Of a DNA stretch of 64,000 bases, positions 16,339-25,735 are shown piece after piece. The stretch is from JBEIQE01 sp040376705 (GTDB taxonomy: Bacteria > Pseudomonadota > Alphaproteobacteria > UBA2400): the NCBI GenBank assembly GCA_040376705.1, contig JBEIQE010000001.1, positions 310,001 through 374,000 of the forward strand, read 5' to 3'. Positions within the stretch are counted from its first letter, which is position 1. The number at the start of each line of letters is the position of its first letter. The notes beneath the pieces are model-generated. The model searched no databases. It was given only the letters and a program-made list of their open reading frames with translations, and had not been told where the DNA came from. The translations under genes and the position numbers were made by a program.

Positions 16339-17982
16339 ATGACTGATCGTTTCAAGCTGGCTTTAGCCACTCTTAATCCCGTTGTGGGCGATGTCCCCGG
16401 GAATTTTAGAAAAATTGAATCTGCTCGTTCTGAGGCTGCCCGCCTTGGCGCTGATCTTGTGCTTACCTCCGAACTGGCCACTTGCGGTTACCCGCCGGAG
16501 GATCTCGTCCTCAAGCCTGCGTTCCAGCAGGCCATTTATGCGGCGCTCGAGAAGCTGGCTGCTCAACCGGGGCCGGATATCATCGTCAGCACACCCTTTG
16601 TCGCGGATGAAAAGGTCATGAGCTCGGTAGTGCTGATCTCGAATGGCAAGATCGAGGCCGTGCGCCATAAGGTCGATTTACCCAACTACGGCCCGTTTGA
16701 TGAAAAGCGTGTGTTTACTGCTGGCCCGCTGCCGCAGCCGATTGTCTGGCGCGGGATCAAGCTGGGTGTGCCGATTTGTGAAGATGTATGGACTCCTGCC
16801 GTTTGTGCCCATCTGGCCAAGCGCGGTGCAGAAATTCTCATCTCGCCAAATGGCAGTCCGTATGAGCACAAGAAGGACCATGTGCGGGCCGAGATTGTAA
16901 GCGACCGTGCGCGCGAAAACGGCGTGCCGATGACCTATCACAATCAGGTCGGCGGGCAGGATGAGCTGGTGTTTGATGGCGGCTTGCTGGTGGCCAATGC
17001 CGATGGCGAGATTGTGGGCCGCACAGCTTATTGGCGCGAGGCCGTATCCATCGTCGAGTTCAGCCGTGGCAAGAAGGTATGGGAAGTCATCAGCGCCCCG
17101 CAAGAGACGGATGATGATGGCATTGACAGTATCTACGCTGCGCTGGTCATGGGCCTGCGTGATTATATCGAGAAAAACCGCTTCCCCGGCGTGGTGCTGG
17201 GCATGAGTGGTGGTGTGGATAGCGCACTTTGTGCTGCACTGGCGGCAGATGCTATCGGTGCAGATCGTGTGCGCTGCGTGATGATGCCATCGCCTTACAC
17301 ATCACGCGATAGTCTAGAGGATGCCGAGACTTGTGCCAAGGCACTGGGCTGCAAGTATGAAAGCATCAACATCGGCCCTGCCATGCAGGCTTATGAGCAG
17401 ATGCTGGGTGGTGTATCTGGTATCGCGGCTGAGAATATTCAGGCGCGTGCGCGCGGTGTTATCCTCATGGCCATTTCCAACTCTACCGGTCTTATGGTGC
17501 TTTCAACTGGTAATAAGTCGGAGATGTCGGTTGGCTATGCCACGCTCTATGGCGATATGTGCGGCGGTTTCTCCGGCATTAAAGACGTTTACAAGATGAC
17601 GGTTTATGCCCTGTGCGAGTGGCGTAACAAGCACAAGCTGCCTTGGGGCAAAGGGCCGGGTGGGGTGGTTATCCCTGAGCGTATCCTCACCAAGGCGCCT
17701 TCAGCCGAGCTGCGGCCTGACCAGAAGGACCAGGACAGCCTGCCGCCTTATCCTGTGCTCGATGGCATCCTCAAGGGGCTGGTTGAGAAAGAGCTGGGCG
17801 TTGATGATCTGGTTACCGAGGGCTTTGAGCGTGCGACCGTGCTGCGCATCTGGAAGCTGCTCGACAGGGCAGAATATAAGCGCCGCCAGAGCGCGCCGGG
17901 CGTTAAGATTACCCCACGCAGCTTTGGCAAGGACCGCCGTTACCCCATTACCAACGGCTTCACGGATGTTGTGACAGGTTAG
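16339..17982 (+). CDS. nadE: Glutamine-dependent NAD+ synthetase
   Basis: 547 residues. Makes NAD+ from nicotinic acid adenine dinucleotide, ATP and glutamine-derived ammonia. The N-terminal nitrilase-type glutaminase domain shows the Glu in LTSELATCGYPPEDL, the Lys in KVDLPNYGPFDEKRVF, and the Cys in LGVPICEDVWTP near residue 147. The C-terminal synthetase domain begins near residue 270, with the ATP-grasp of GMSGGVDSALCAALAADAIG near residue 287 and TGNKSEMSVGYATLYGDMCG. GAAGGA lies 13 bases ahead of the ATG. Full length for the two-domain bacterial type. Confidence 0.96.
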   Translation: MTDRFKLALATLNPVVGDVPGNFRKIESARSEAARLGADLVLTSELATCGYPPEDLVLKPAFQQAIYAALEKLAAQPGPDIIVSTPFVADEKVMSSVVLISNGKIEAVRHKVDLPNYGPFDEKRVFTAGPLPQPIVWRGIKLGVPICEDVWTPAVCAHLAKRGAEILISPNGSPYEHKKDHVRAEIVSDRARENGVPMTYHNQVGGQDELVFDGGLLVANADGEIVGRTAYWREAVSIVEFSRGKKVWEVISAPQETDDDGIDSIYAALVMGLRDYIEKNRFPGVVLGMSGGVDSALCAALAADAIGADRVRCVMMPSPYTSRDSLEDAETCAKALGCKYESINIGPAMQAYEQMLGGVSGIAAENIQARARGVILMAISNSTGLMVLSTGNKSEMSVGYATLYGDMCGGFSGIKDVYKMTVYALCEWRNKHKLPWGKGPGGVVIPERILTKAPSAELRPDQKDQDSLPPYPVLDGILKGLVEKELGVDDLVTEGFERATVLRIWKLLDRAEYKRRQSAPGVKITPRSFGKDRRYPITNGFTDVVTG

Positions 17983-17991
17983 GGGTTTGTG

Positions 17992-18035
17992 CTATGGAAT
18001 CCCTGTGAAAATATGACTTTCCGGGGATTCCATGG
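17992..18035 (+). promoter_or_regulatory. Hairpin covering the cysS start codon
   Basis: 17994-18003 and 18024-18033 are perfect 10-base complements. The stem can extend inward (T18004-G18023, G18005-C18022, and after one bulge GAAA with TTTC) and outward (T17993-G18034, C17992-G18035). The right arm contains the GGGG before the start and the ATG at 18032-18034. No T-run follows, so a terminator for nadE is unlikely; a fold that blocks cysS translation is the simpler reading. Confidence 0.6.
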
Positions 18036-19459
18036 AACTCAAGCTCTACAATACACTGACGCGCGAAAAAGAGGTGTTCAAGCCTCTCAATGAAAATATG
18101 GTGCGTATGTATTGCTGTGGTCCCACGGTTTATAACTATGCGCATATTGGTAATATGCGCACCTATGTGTTCGAGGATATTCTCCGTCGTGCGCTTCATA
18201 AAGCCGGTTACAAGCTTAGCCATGTCATGAACATTACTGATGTTGGCCATTTACAGTCAGACGCCGATGCGGGTGATGATAAAATGGCTTTAGCTTCCAA
18301 GCGCGAGAAGAAGTCGCCATGGGATATTGCCAAATTTTATGAAAACGAATTTTTCCGCCAGTCAGAACAGCTAAATGTGCAGAAGCCGGACGTTGTTTGC
18401 CGCGCGACTGAACATATTCCTGAAATGATTGCGATGGTGCAAAAGTTGATTGAAAACGGCTATGCCTACTTTAGCCGCGAAGGTACCAGCAACCAAGGTA
18501 ACGTTTACTTTGATGTATCGAAGTTTGACCGCTATACCGAGTTTGCGCGCCTGCGTCTTGAGGCCCAAACCCAGACTGACCGTGTAGAGATAGACAGCCT
18601 GAAGCGTAATCAGGCAGATTTTGCGTTATGGTTCTCTGTTTCCAAGTTCCCTGATCAGATCATGCAATGGGATAGCCCATGGGGTCGTGGTTTCCCGGGC
18701 TGGCATATCGAGTGCTCGGCTATGGCCAGCAAATATCTAGGTGAGCGGATTGATATTCACTGCGGCGGGATTGATCATATTCCGGTGCATCATACTAACG
18801 AAATTGCTCAGTCTGAATGCTGCCATGGCCATAAGTGGGTGAATTATTGGCTGCACGGTGAGTTCCTGAATGTCGATTCAGGCAAGATGAGCAAGTCTAA
18901 GGGCGATATCCTGACGGTTGATACGCTTATTAAAGATGGATTTGAGGCACTTGATTACCGCTTCCTCATTCTTACTGCGCATTACCGCAGCGAGCTGAAG
19001 TTCAGCTATGAGGCGCTTACTGGTGCGCGTACTACATACATCGGCCTTAAGGAGCGTGCACTTGAATGGCGCAAGGCAGGCGGTGAACCTGTTGAAACGC
19101 CAGCGTTGAATAACTATCGCGAGCAATTTTTTGCTGCTGTGATGGATGATTTGCATATGCCTATCGCACTTACTGTCCTGTGGGCAGTGGCCAAGGATGA
19201 TAAGCTCAGTTCAGCTCAGAAGCTTAAACTGGCAACTGAGTTTGATGAGGTTATGGGCCTCAAGCTGCTTGAGTATGTGCCGCCTGCGCTAGATGATGAT
19301 GAGCATGCCAAAGTTCAAGCCATGGTCGATGCCCGTATTGCGGCCAAGAAGGCTAAGAACTTTGCAGAGTCTGACCGTCTGCGTGATGAGCTGATTGCCA
19401 TGGGCATTGAGCTTAAAGATAACCCGCAAGGCACCGAGTGGCGGTTTAAGGGCCAATAA
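18032..19459 (+). CDS. cysS: Cysteinyl-tRNA synthetase
   Basis: 475 residues, the usual length. Charges tRNA-Cys with cysteine. The N-terminal MELKLYNTLTREKEVFKPL, the Zn-binding Cys in YCCGPTVYNYAHIGNMRTY together with the class I HIGN motif, WHIECSAMASKYLGERIDIH and HHTNEIAQSECCHG (further Zn ligands), and the KMSKS loop in SGKMSKSKGDILTVDTL are all present. The C-terminal anticodon-binding helical region follows (KAKNFAESDRLRDELIAMGI). Start as given fits the family N-terminus exactly, even though it lies inside a strong hairpin. Its stop overlaps the trmJ start by one base. Confidence 0.97.
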   Translation: MELKLYNTLTREKEVFKPLNENMVRMYCCGPTVYNYAHIGNMRTYVFEDILRRALHKAGYKLSHVMNITDVGHLQSDADAGDDKMALASKREKKSPWDIAKFYENEFFRQSEQLNVQKPDVVCRATEHIPEMIAMVQKLIENGYAYFSREGTSNQGNVYFDVSKFDRYTEFARLRLEAQTQTDRVEIDSLKRNQADFALWFSVSKFPDQIMQWDSPWGRGFPGWHIECSAMASKYLGERIDIHCGGIDHIPVHHTNEIAQSECCHGHKWVNYWLHGEFLNVDSGKMSKSKGDILTVDTLIKDGFEALDYRFLILTAHYRSELKFSYEALTGARTTYIGLKERALEWRKAGGEPVETPALNNYREQFFAAVMDDLHMPIALTVLWAVAKDDKLSSAQKLKLATEFDEVMGLKLLEYVPPALDDDEHAKVQAMVDARIAAKKAKNFAESDRLRDELIAMGIELKDNPQGTEWRFKGQ

Positions 19460-20190
19460 TGAGCAAGCCGATTGTCATTCTGGTAAATCCACAGCTGGGC
19501 GAGAATATTGGCGCCTGCGCGCGCGCTATGCTTAACTGTCATCTTACAGAGTTGCGTCTCGTTAAACCGCGGGATGGTTGGCCGAGCGAGAATGCGCTGG
19601 CCAATGCCTCTGGCGCGGACAAGCTGATTGAGGAAGCCAGGCTGTATGAAACAACACAAGAGGCGATTGCAGATCTCGAGCTGGTTTATGCAACTTCTGC
19701 CCGCCAGTTCAATCTCAACAAGCCAATTGATGATCTTGAGGAAGCAACTGAGACAATCGCCAAGAGCGACCTGAAAACCGGTATCCTGTTCGGGCCGGAG
19801 CGTACCGGGTTGCATGGCAATGATGTAGCGCTGGCAGGGCGTATCCTCACCATTCCACTTAACCCAACGTTCTCTTCCCTGAACATTGCACAGGCTGTGC
19901 TGCTGGTAGCTTACAGCTGGCACCGCGCTAATGGGCTTGCGCACCCTGAGCCGACTCCGCGGGTGGAGCGTCAGAAGCCTGCTACGCAGGACCAGTTCGA
20001 GGGCATGATTGAGCATTTCACGCGCGAGCTGGATGCGGCCGATTTTTTTACCAGCCCTAACAAGCGCCCGTCTATGATTCGTAACCTGCGCGCAGCCTTC
20101 GCGCGCATGGAACCAACCGAGCAGGATATCCAGACCTTCAGGGGTATAGTGAAGGCGCTGGTATTAGGCAGGCGTAACCCTAAGCAATAG
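19459..20190 (+). CDS. trmJ: tRNA/rRNA ribose 2'-O-methyltransferase, TrmJ type
   Basis: 243 residues. A SPOUT (TrmH-class) knot methyltransferase; TrmJ methylates position 32 in the tRNA anticodon loop. Motifs: VILVNPQLGENIGACARAML at the N-terminus (motif 1), VYATSARQFNLNKP, ILFGPERTGLHGNDVALAGR (motif 2) and IPLNPTFSSLNIAQAVLLVAYSWHRAN (in two parts; motif 3). A C-terminal helical extension is as in TrmJ. It is coupled to cysS by a TAATG overlap, so both belong to translation. Its 3' end overlaps the convergent PiT gene by 27 bases. Confidence 0.9.
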   Translation: MSKPIVILVNPQLGENIGACARAMLNCHLTELRLVKPRDGWPSENALANASGADKLIEEARLYETTQEAIADLELVYATSARQFNLNKPIDDLEEATETIAKSDLKTGILFGPERTGLHGNDVALAGRILTIPLNPTFSSLNIAQAVLLVAYSWHRANGLAHPEPTPRVERQKPATQDQFEGMIEHFTRELDAADFFTSPNKRPSMIRNLRAAFARMEPTEQDIQTFRGIVKALVLGRRNPKQ

Positions 20191-21186
20191 CCACATCAGG
20201 CCGCCAGCCAGCGCAAAGGTGAGGGGAATAGTCAAAACCCACGCCCACACGATGTTACCAACCACACCCCAGCGTACAGCCGATAGGCGTTTGGTGGCCC
20301 CAACGCCCATAATAGCACTGCTGATCACCTGTGTGGTGCTTAAGGGAATACCAAAATGCGCGGTTGTCGCCAAAACCAGTGAGGCGGTTGTTTCGCAGGC
20401 GAAGCCGTGAATGGGCTGTAGCTTGATAACGCGGCTACCTAATGTGCGTACAATACGCCAGCCCCCCATGGCCGTGCCAAGGCCCATAAAGATGGCACAG
20501 GAGATCATAACCCATAGCGGTATGTATAATTCGCTACCTGCAACAAAGTTGGCTGGTGGATAAGTAAGCATCAGCGCAAGAGCGATAATGCCCATAGACT
20601 TCTGCGCATCGCTCATGCCATGGCTCAGGGCCATGAAACCGGCTGAGACTATTTGCAGTTTACCAAAAACCGAGTTGATACGATGCAGATGCTGGCGGAA
20701 GACCAGCCAGGTCAGGCCAAGCATAAGTCCAAAGCCAACCATGAACCCGACAATCGGTGCGCCAATCATGGGGATGATGATTTTCTCGAGTACTTTATCG
20801 AGGTGGATATTATCCCAACCATGCTGGCTGGAGAAATAGCTGGCACCCAGTAAAGAGCCGATAAGCGCGTGCGATGAGCTGGTCGGCAGCCCGTTATACC
20901 AGGTTATGAGGTTCCAGACGATAGCGGCAACCAGTGTGCACAAAACTGTATAAATGGTGATGCTGAAGGCATCGACCAGACCACTGCCAATCGTCTTGGC
21001 TACTTCAGTACCAAGCATGGCGCCAATCAGGTTGAGCACAGCGGCGTAAAGCACAGCCGTACGCGGGCGCAATACGCGGGTAGAAACGACCGTGGCGATA
21101 GCGTTGGCGGCATCGTGGAAACCATTGGTGAAGTCAAACACCAGCGCCAGTACGACAACAATACAGAGGAGGATAAACGGGTCCAT
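20164..21186 (-). CDS. pit: PiT-family inorganic phosphate transporter
   Basis: 340 residues, strongly hydrophobic, about 10 membrane segments. Low-affinity phosphate (metal-phosphate) uptake coupled to the proton gradient. The family repeat is seen twice: DFTNGFHDAANAIATVVSTR near residue 20 and the second half around GFACETTASLVLATTAHFGIPLSTTQVISSAIMGVG (near 245-280), with GLPTSSSHALIGSLLG in the first half. The DUF47 gene lies 4 bases upstream on the same strand, the usual pairing. The 3' end runs 27 bases into the end of trmJ on the opposite strand. Confidence 0.93.
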   Translation of the reverse strand: MDPFILLCIVVVLALVFDFTNGFHDAANAIATVVSTRVLRPRTAVLYAAVLNLIGAMLGTEVAKTIGSGLVDAFSITIYTVLCTLVAAIVWNLITWYNGLPTSSSHALIGSLLGASYFSSQHGWDNIHLDKVLEKIIIPMIGAPIVGFMVGFGLMLGLTWLVFRQHLHRINSVFGKLQIVSAGFMALSHGMSDAQKSMGIIALALMLTYPPANFVAGSELYIPLWVMISCAIFMGLGTAMGGWRIVRTLGSRVIKLQPIHGFACETTASLVLATTAHFGIPLSTTQVISSAIMGVGATKRLSAVRWGVVGNIVWAWVLTIPLTFALAGGLMWLLLRVTPA

Positions 21187-21190
21187 GCCT

Positions 21191-21820
21191 TTAGCTGTTC
21201 TTCAGAACAATCTGCATGGCCACACCGGCAACATCACGATACCGGTCGACTACTTTTTCAAGCATGTCGTAAATATCGCGGCGTACCAGCAGATCGCGTA
21301 CATCGCGGTCGCTGGTGTAAAGCGCTGCCAGTAGGCTTTGGCGTACATCATCGCCCTTCTGCTCAAGCTGGTGGAGTAGGGCCACCTTATCCAGAATACG
21401 TTTGGTATCGCCTTTAACGCTCAGTTCCTTCACGATGTCGCGCATCGCTTCGGCTTCCTGCTTAATCAGGTCAATCTGCGGGATGAAGTCGGTGTTCTTG
21501 CCGGTCAGCTTATGGATGCGCACACGGTCCATAATTTTTTCGGTAATCTTGGGGATTTTGTAGAGATGATCGGCAATAGCCTGAATATCTTCGCGGTCAA
21601 ACGGCGTAATAAAGCTGCGGCACAGCTCCTTGGTGATTTCCATCGATACGGCTTTGGCTTTGGACTTGGCAGCAACAATACCGGATGACGCTGCAACCTC
21701 ATCGTGCGGGGTCGAGCAGTGCACCAGCGCATGCAGGTTGATGGCCGCATCATAGGCAACACCGGCCAGCTGATCGAGCAGGGTATGAAATTTCTTGTCA
21801 CGCGGAAAAATGGAAAACAT
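21191..21820 (-). CDS. DUF47 (PhoU-like) phosphate transport partner
   Basis: 209 residues, all-helical, with the DUF47/TIGR00153 pattern: an N-terminal FSIFPRDKKFHTLLDQLAG, TKELCRSFITPFDREDIQAI with conserved charged residues that bind metal in PhoU-like folds, and an EQKGDDVRQSLLAALY stretch. A strong Shine-Dalgarno sequence (GGAGG) stands just before the start. Such proteins regulate or assist the PiT transporter encoded immediately downstream. Intracellular, no signal. Confidence 0.92.
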   Translation of the reverse strand: MFSIFPRDKKFHTLLDQLAGVAYDAAINLHALVHCSTPHDEVAASSGIVAAKSKAKAVSMEITKELCRSFITPFDREDIQAIADHLYKIPKITEKIMDRVRIHKLTGKNTDFIPQIDLIKQEAEAMRDIVKELSVKGDTKRILDKVALLHQLEQKGDDVRQSLLAALYTSDRDVRDLLVRRDIYDMLEKVVDRYRDVAGVAMQIVLKNS

Positions 21821-21841
21821 AAAAAGCCTCCGTTATTATAT

Positions 21842-23035
21842 TTATTGCTGACGCAGGCCGGCGCTGGCCAGTTGCTGCATCAGGGCGTTCTGATCACCGT
21901 TATACAGGATATTGCCTTCAACATACATGCGGTTAAGGGCTATAATCTCGAAGCGGGCTCCCGGGATGGTTTCGATCTTGCGACGGTAGTTGGTGAGATC
22001 GCCCGGCGATGAAAGCGGAATGCGCACCCACAGCTTGCTTCCTGCAGTAGCTGGTGCGGCAGCGCTGCTGTAGGTATTGCCGGTATTACCTGATACACCA
22101 ATCTGATTGGCGGGCTGATAGGCATAATTCCCGCCTGGTGCAGTTGCGGCGGCTGGTGCGTCGCCCATACCGGTAGCAAGGCGGGAAAGAAGCTTCTGGC
22201 CCTCGGTAACCGCAGCGCTATAGGCAACAGCAGTATTACCTGCGGTGATGAACATGGTGGCCTTATCGGTTAGCACATCCGGCATGTCCTTTTCGAGGTA
22301 GGTGACGTTTACCTCAACCTCTTCGTTAATACCGACTTCGGGGCGCTGGCTATCGAGGATAACCAACGCTACAGCCGGTGCGCCGTATTTATTGGCAAGG
22401 GCGCGCAACGTATCAGTCAGGGCAGGGTCATATTCCTGCAGCATGGTGGGCTTGAGGCGTAACTGATCGGCTGAATCGCCGGTCGCTACCGCTGTTGAAA
22501 TGCCGGTTGAGGGTGCGCGCTGCCAGGCTTTGCTCCATTCATCTTCAGCATTCCAGAGTGTATATGTGCCGCCATTCTCGCGCCCGGTGATGATGAGCAC
22601 CCATGAGGGCGGTTCGTTGCTAACTGCTGCCGTTGTTGCCGCATAGGGCTGTGTGGGGTCATAGGCATCAGAGGCTTGGGCTGTAGGGGCCTGCTCGGCG
22701 ACTGCACTCTGGCCGCTACCAATACGCAGTAAGCTGTTTACGTATATGCCGATATTGAAATTGCCAGCGTAGTAATTGGCCTGTGCCACTTCGTTGGTCA
22801 CATCGACATAGCTGGCAATCGTTTGAAGCTGGGTGGGGGTGAGTTCAGGCAGCGGTGTGGTGCGGCCCAGCTTGCTCCATACCTGTGCGGCAGCCTGCTT
22901 GGTGGCTTCGCTTACAGCCGCATCGCGGTTGGCTGAGCCATCTACGCGCACGTTCTGTACTTCCATCACGCGGTCGGCATGGGCAGGGCTGGCAAATGCA
23001 AAAAGAAGGCAGGTGAGTAGCAAAAGGGCGCGCAT
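21842..23035 (-). CDS. DUF2066 domain secreted/periplasmic protein
   Basis: 397 residues with an N-terminal signal peptide (RALLLLTCLLFAFASPAHAD). The mature part begins VMEVQNVRVDGSANRDAAVSEA, typical of DUF2066, and contains ALVILDSQRPEVGINEEVEV and a C-terminal NYRRKIETIPGARFEIIALN. The middle holds Ala/Pro-rich low-complexity stretches. The family's function is unknown. It lies 21 bases upstream of the DUF47 gene and may be in one transcript with DUF47 and pit, though the link to phosphate is only positional. Confidence 0.75.
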   Translation of the reverse strand: MRALLLLTCLLFAFASPAHADRVMEVQNVRVDGSANRDAAVSEATKQAAAQVWSKLGRTTPLPELTPTQLQTIASYVDVTNEVAQANYYAGNFNIGIYVNSLLRIGSGQSAVAEQAPTAQASDAYDPTQPYAATTAAVSNEPPSWVLIITGRENGGTYTLWNAEDEWSKAWQRAPSTGISTAVATGDSADQLRLKPTMLQEYDPALTDTLRALANKYGAPAVALVILDSQRPEVGINEEVEVNVTYLEKDMPDVLTDKATMFITAGNTAVAYSAAVTEGQKLLSRLATGMGDAPAAATAPGGNYAYQPANQIGVSGNTGNTYSSAAAPATAGSKLWVRIPLSSPGDLTNYRRKIETIPGARFEIIALNRMYVEGNILYNGDQNALMQQLASAGLRQQ

Positions 23036-23129
23036 GAAAACCTCGGCTGGGATAATAGCCTATTTATAGCGGGGTTCGCGCCAGTATTACAGTGCCTAAA
23101 GGCCGCAAGTAACTGAATTATCGGCCTAA

Positions 23130-25637
23130 TTATTGCGCTGTTTTCTTGAGTTTTTTCTCGAATGCGGTGGCGTGTAGCGCCTTGTAGAACAGCCAGCCCT
23201 GGCCGATATCGCATTTGCGTTCTTGCAGGAATAGCAGCTGATCTTCGGTTTCAATACCTTCGGCCACAACCTTAAGCCCCAGTTCGCGGCCAATTTGCAG
23301 AATAATGGCGGCAATCGAGTTGGCTTCGGGCTTACCGGGAACGTCTTTCACAAACGAGCGGTCGATCTTCAGCTCACTGATCGGCAGCTGGCGAAGATAG
23401 GCGAGGGAGGAATAGCCGGTACCAAAGTCATCGAGCGCTATACCAACACCTTCATCACGCAGGCGCTTGAGCGGGCCCAAGACCTTGTCCATTTTGGTCA
23501 TGACCGACGACTCGGTAATCTCAATCTCCAGCAGATGGGCAGGCACCTCAAACTCGCGCAGCAGGCGCAGGATCAGCTCATCTACGCCGCCCGCCATCAG
23601 CTGCTTGCCAGAGAGGTTGACGGCAATAGGCACCGGCTCAAACCCGCGCGCACGCCAGCTGCAAATCTGCGCCAACGCTTCGCGTAAAACCCATTCACCA
23701 ATCGCCAGAATCTGGCCGGTTTCTTCAGCCACCGGAATAAAATTCATGGGGTTGATCATGCCATGCACGCGGTGCGGCCAGCGGATGAGGGCTTCGGCCC
23801 CGATAATCTCGCGGGTCTGGATATCGACCTTGGGCTGGTAATGCAGCATGAACTGCTGGCGCTCGATGCCCTCATGTATCTGGCGCTCGATGTTCAGGCG
23901 CTGCACTGCTTCTTTGTTCATCTCTGCTACAAAGAAGCGATAGCAGTTACCGCCCGCTGCTTTGGCGCTATGCATGGCGGTATCGGCATGACGCAGAATA
24001 TCCTGTGAGGCCACGCCATCACTAGGGCTTACACTGATACCAATCGACATACCAATATTCAGCTGGTTACCATCGACCATAAAGTGTGCGGCCATGGAGC
24101 TGAGCAGGCGCTTGGCTACACGTGCACCTTCCTGCGGTGTGGGCAGGTCTTCGCAAATCACCACAAACTCATCGCCCGAGAGGCGGGCGAGTGTATCAGT
24201 CGGGCGGATGTTCTGCTGCAGGCGCTGAGCTACTGAGCGGATGAGCTGATCACCAATTTCATGACCTAGGCTATCGTTAATCAGCTTGAAACGGTCGATA
24301 TCGAGCAGCAATACGGCCACCATCAGGCCCACGCGCTGGTTGCCGATGAGCGCGTGATCGATACGGTCGTTCAGCAGGGTACGGTTCGGCAGATCAGTGA
24401 GCGGGTCATGCGTGGCCATATACATCATCTGCTTTTCGAAGCGCTTACGCTCGGTGCAGTCGTTCATGGTGCCGCTAAAGCGCAGTGCCACGCCTGAGGC
24501 ATCCCACTCGGCGGTGCCGCGGTCTTCTACCCATACCCATGAGCCATCCTTATGCTTCATGCGGTATTCGGGGTTATAATCAGCTGCTTCCTGCGCTAAG
24601 TAGCGCTCGGCCGAGGTTTTAACCCACGCCAGATCTTCAGGGTGTGTCAGCTTCAGCTTTTCTTCCAGCGCTGCCGGAATTTCGCTTTCTTCATAGCCGA
24701 GCATGCTCAGGAACTCGGGCGACCACCAGAACTTGCCGGTTTTCAAGTCATGATCCCACACACCGCAACGAGTGGCACGTACGGCCAGCTTGAAGCGCTC
24801 TTCATTTTCCTTAAGCTTGACCTGTGCCCGCTTGGTTTCGCTGATATCGCGGAAGACGATGATGTAGCCGCTATTCCCGCCATTACCCAAGCGGGTGAGG
24901 TTGAGTGCGATATTCACTTCGCCGTCTTTGCCCATGATGCTGGCTTCTAGCGCCATTGAGCCTTCGGGCGTGTCGCGGTTGCCCAGCTTGGTGAAGCGTG
25001 AATTGAGGCGCGGTCGGTCGCCAAAAGAGAGCAGGGCCGAAAACTCAGTGCCGATCAGGTCGAAATTCGAGCGGCCAATCAGAAGATTGGCGGCATGGTT
25101 CACGCGGGTGATTTTCAGATCAGGCCCGAGGCAGGCGATACCTTCCACCATGTTGTCGAGGATTTGCGCCAAAAATAATTCGCGTGCTTCAATATCAGCA
25201 GCATGTAGGCGCTCGTTCTTCAGGCCGTCATCAATTTTCTGCAGAAGTTGGTTGGTAGCTTGAATAACATGGCCAATTTCATTGCCCGCCACATCCGCCG
25301 GAATGGCCATGATCGATTTGGCTGGCTCAAGCGGGTTAACCCGGCGCATACGGCGTGCAAGCTGCTCGATCGGCTCGGTCAGCTGGCGCAGGAAAACAAA
25401 AGAGAGCAACAGGGCAAAACCAAGTAGCCATGCCACAACCACTAGCGCAACCACGGTCATCAGCAGATTACGGAAAGGTACCTGCTCAGCCGAGCGCAGA
25501 ATGATGTCGATAGCGCCCAGAATAACCACAAGAAGTAACAAACCCGCTGGCAAGGTAATGCGCACAATACGGCTGACATGCGTGTTGAGCAGTGCGGTTG
25601 TGGGCTTGCCGGTAGCTGGTGGTTTAGGCGTAGACAA
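23130..25637 (-). CDS. Membrane-bound GGDEF-EAL c-di-GMP protein with HAMP and PAS domains
   Basis: 835 residues; start is TTG at 25637, chosen because the first ATG would remove the first membrane helix. Two helices (about 28-47 and 57-84) flank a very short periplasmic loop, then a HAMP-like region to about 140, PAS domain 1 (about 145-270), PAS domain 2 (about 285-395, FWWSPEFLSMLGYEESEIPA), a GGDEF domain (about 405-565) with the motif as SGDEF near residue 487, and an EAL domain (about 580-825) with EALIRW, LDDFGTGYSSLAYL and KVVAEGIETEDQL intact. It may both make and break c-di-GMP; the EAL half looks active. The short periplasmic loop suggests sensing inside the cell or in the membrane. 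Confidence 0.92.
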   Translation of the reverse strand: MSTPKPPATGKPTTALLNTHVSRIVRITLPAGLLLLVVILGAIDIILRSAEQVPFRNLLMTVVALVVVAWLLGFALLLSFVFLRQLTEPIEQLARRMRRVNPLEPAKSIMAIPADVAGNEIGHVIQATNQLLQKIDDGLKNERLHAADIEARELFLAQILDNMVEGIACLGPDLKITRVNHAANLLIGRSNFDLIGTEFSALLSFGDRPRLNSRFTKLGNRDTPEGSMALEASIMGKDGEVNIALNLTRLGNGGNSGYIIVFRDISETKRAQVKLKENEERFKLAVRATRCGVWDHDLKTGKFWWSPEFLSMLGYEESEIPAALEEKLKLTHPEDLAWVKTSAERYLAQEAADYNPEYRMKHKDGSWVWVEDRGTAEWDASGVALRFSGTMNDCTERKRFEKQMMYMATHDPLTDLPNRTLLNDRIDHALIGNQRVGLMVAVLLLDIDRFKLINDSLGHEIGDQLIRSVAQRLQQNIRPTDTLARLSGDEFVVICEDLPTPQEGARVAKRLLSSMAAHFMVDGNQLNIGMSIGISVSPSDGVASQDILRHADTAMHSAKAAGGNCYRFFVAEMNKEAVQRLNIERQIHEGIERQQFMLHYQPKVDIQTREIIGAEALIRWPHRVHGMINPMNFIPVAEETGQILAIGEWVLREALAQICSWRARGFEPVPIAVNLSGKQLMAGGVDELILRLLREFEVPAHLLEIEITESSVMTKMDKVLGPLKRLRDEGVGIALDDFGTGYSSLAYLRQLPISELKIDRSFVKDVPGKPEANSIAAIILQIGRELGLKVVAEGIETEDQLLFLQERKCDIGQGWLFYKALHATAFEKKLKKTAQ

Positions 25638-25735
25638 TGTTTTGGCTCATCAAAAAGGCATAGATATGCCATGTGGTCACGTTAACCATGCCACGGCAAG
25701 CCTTAATGAAAGGCTAACTACTTGATGAATATGGA

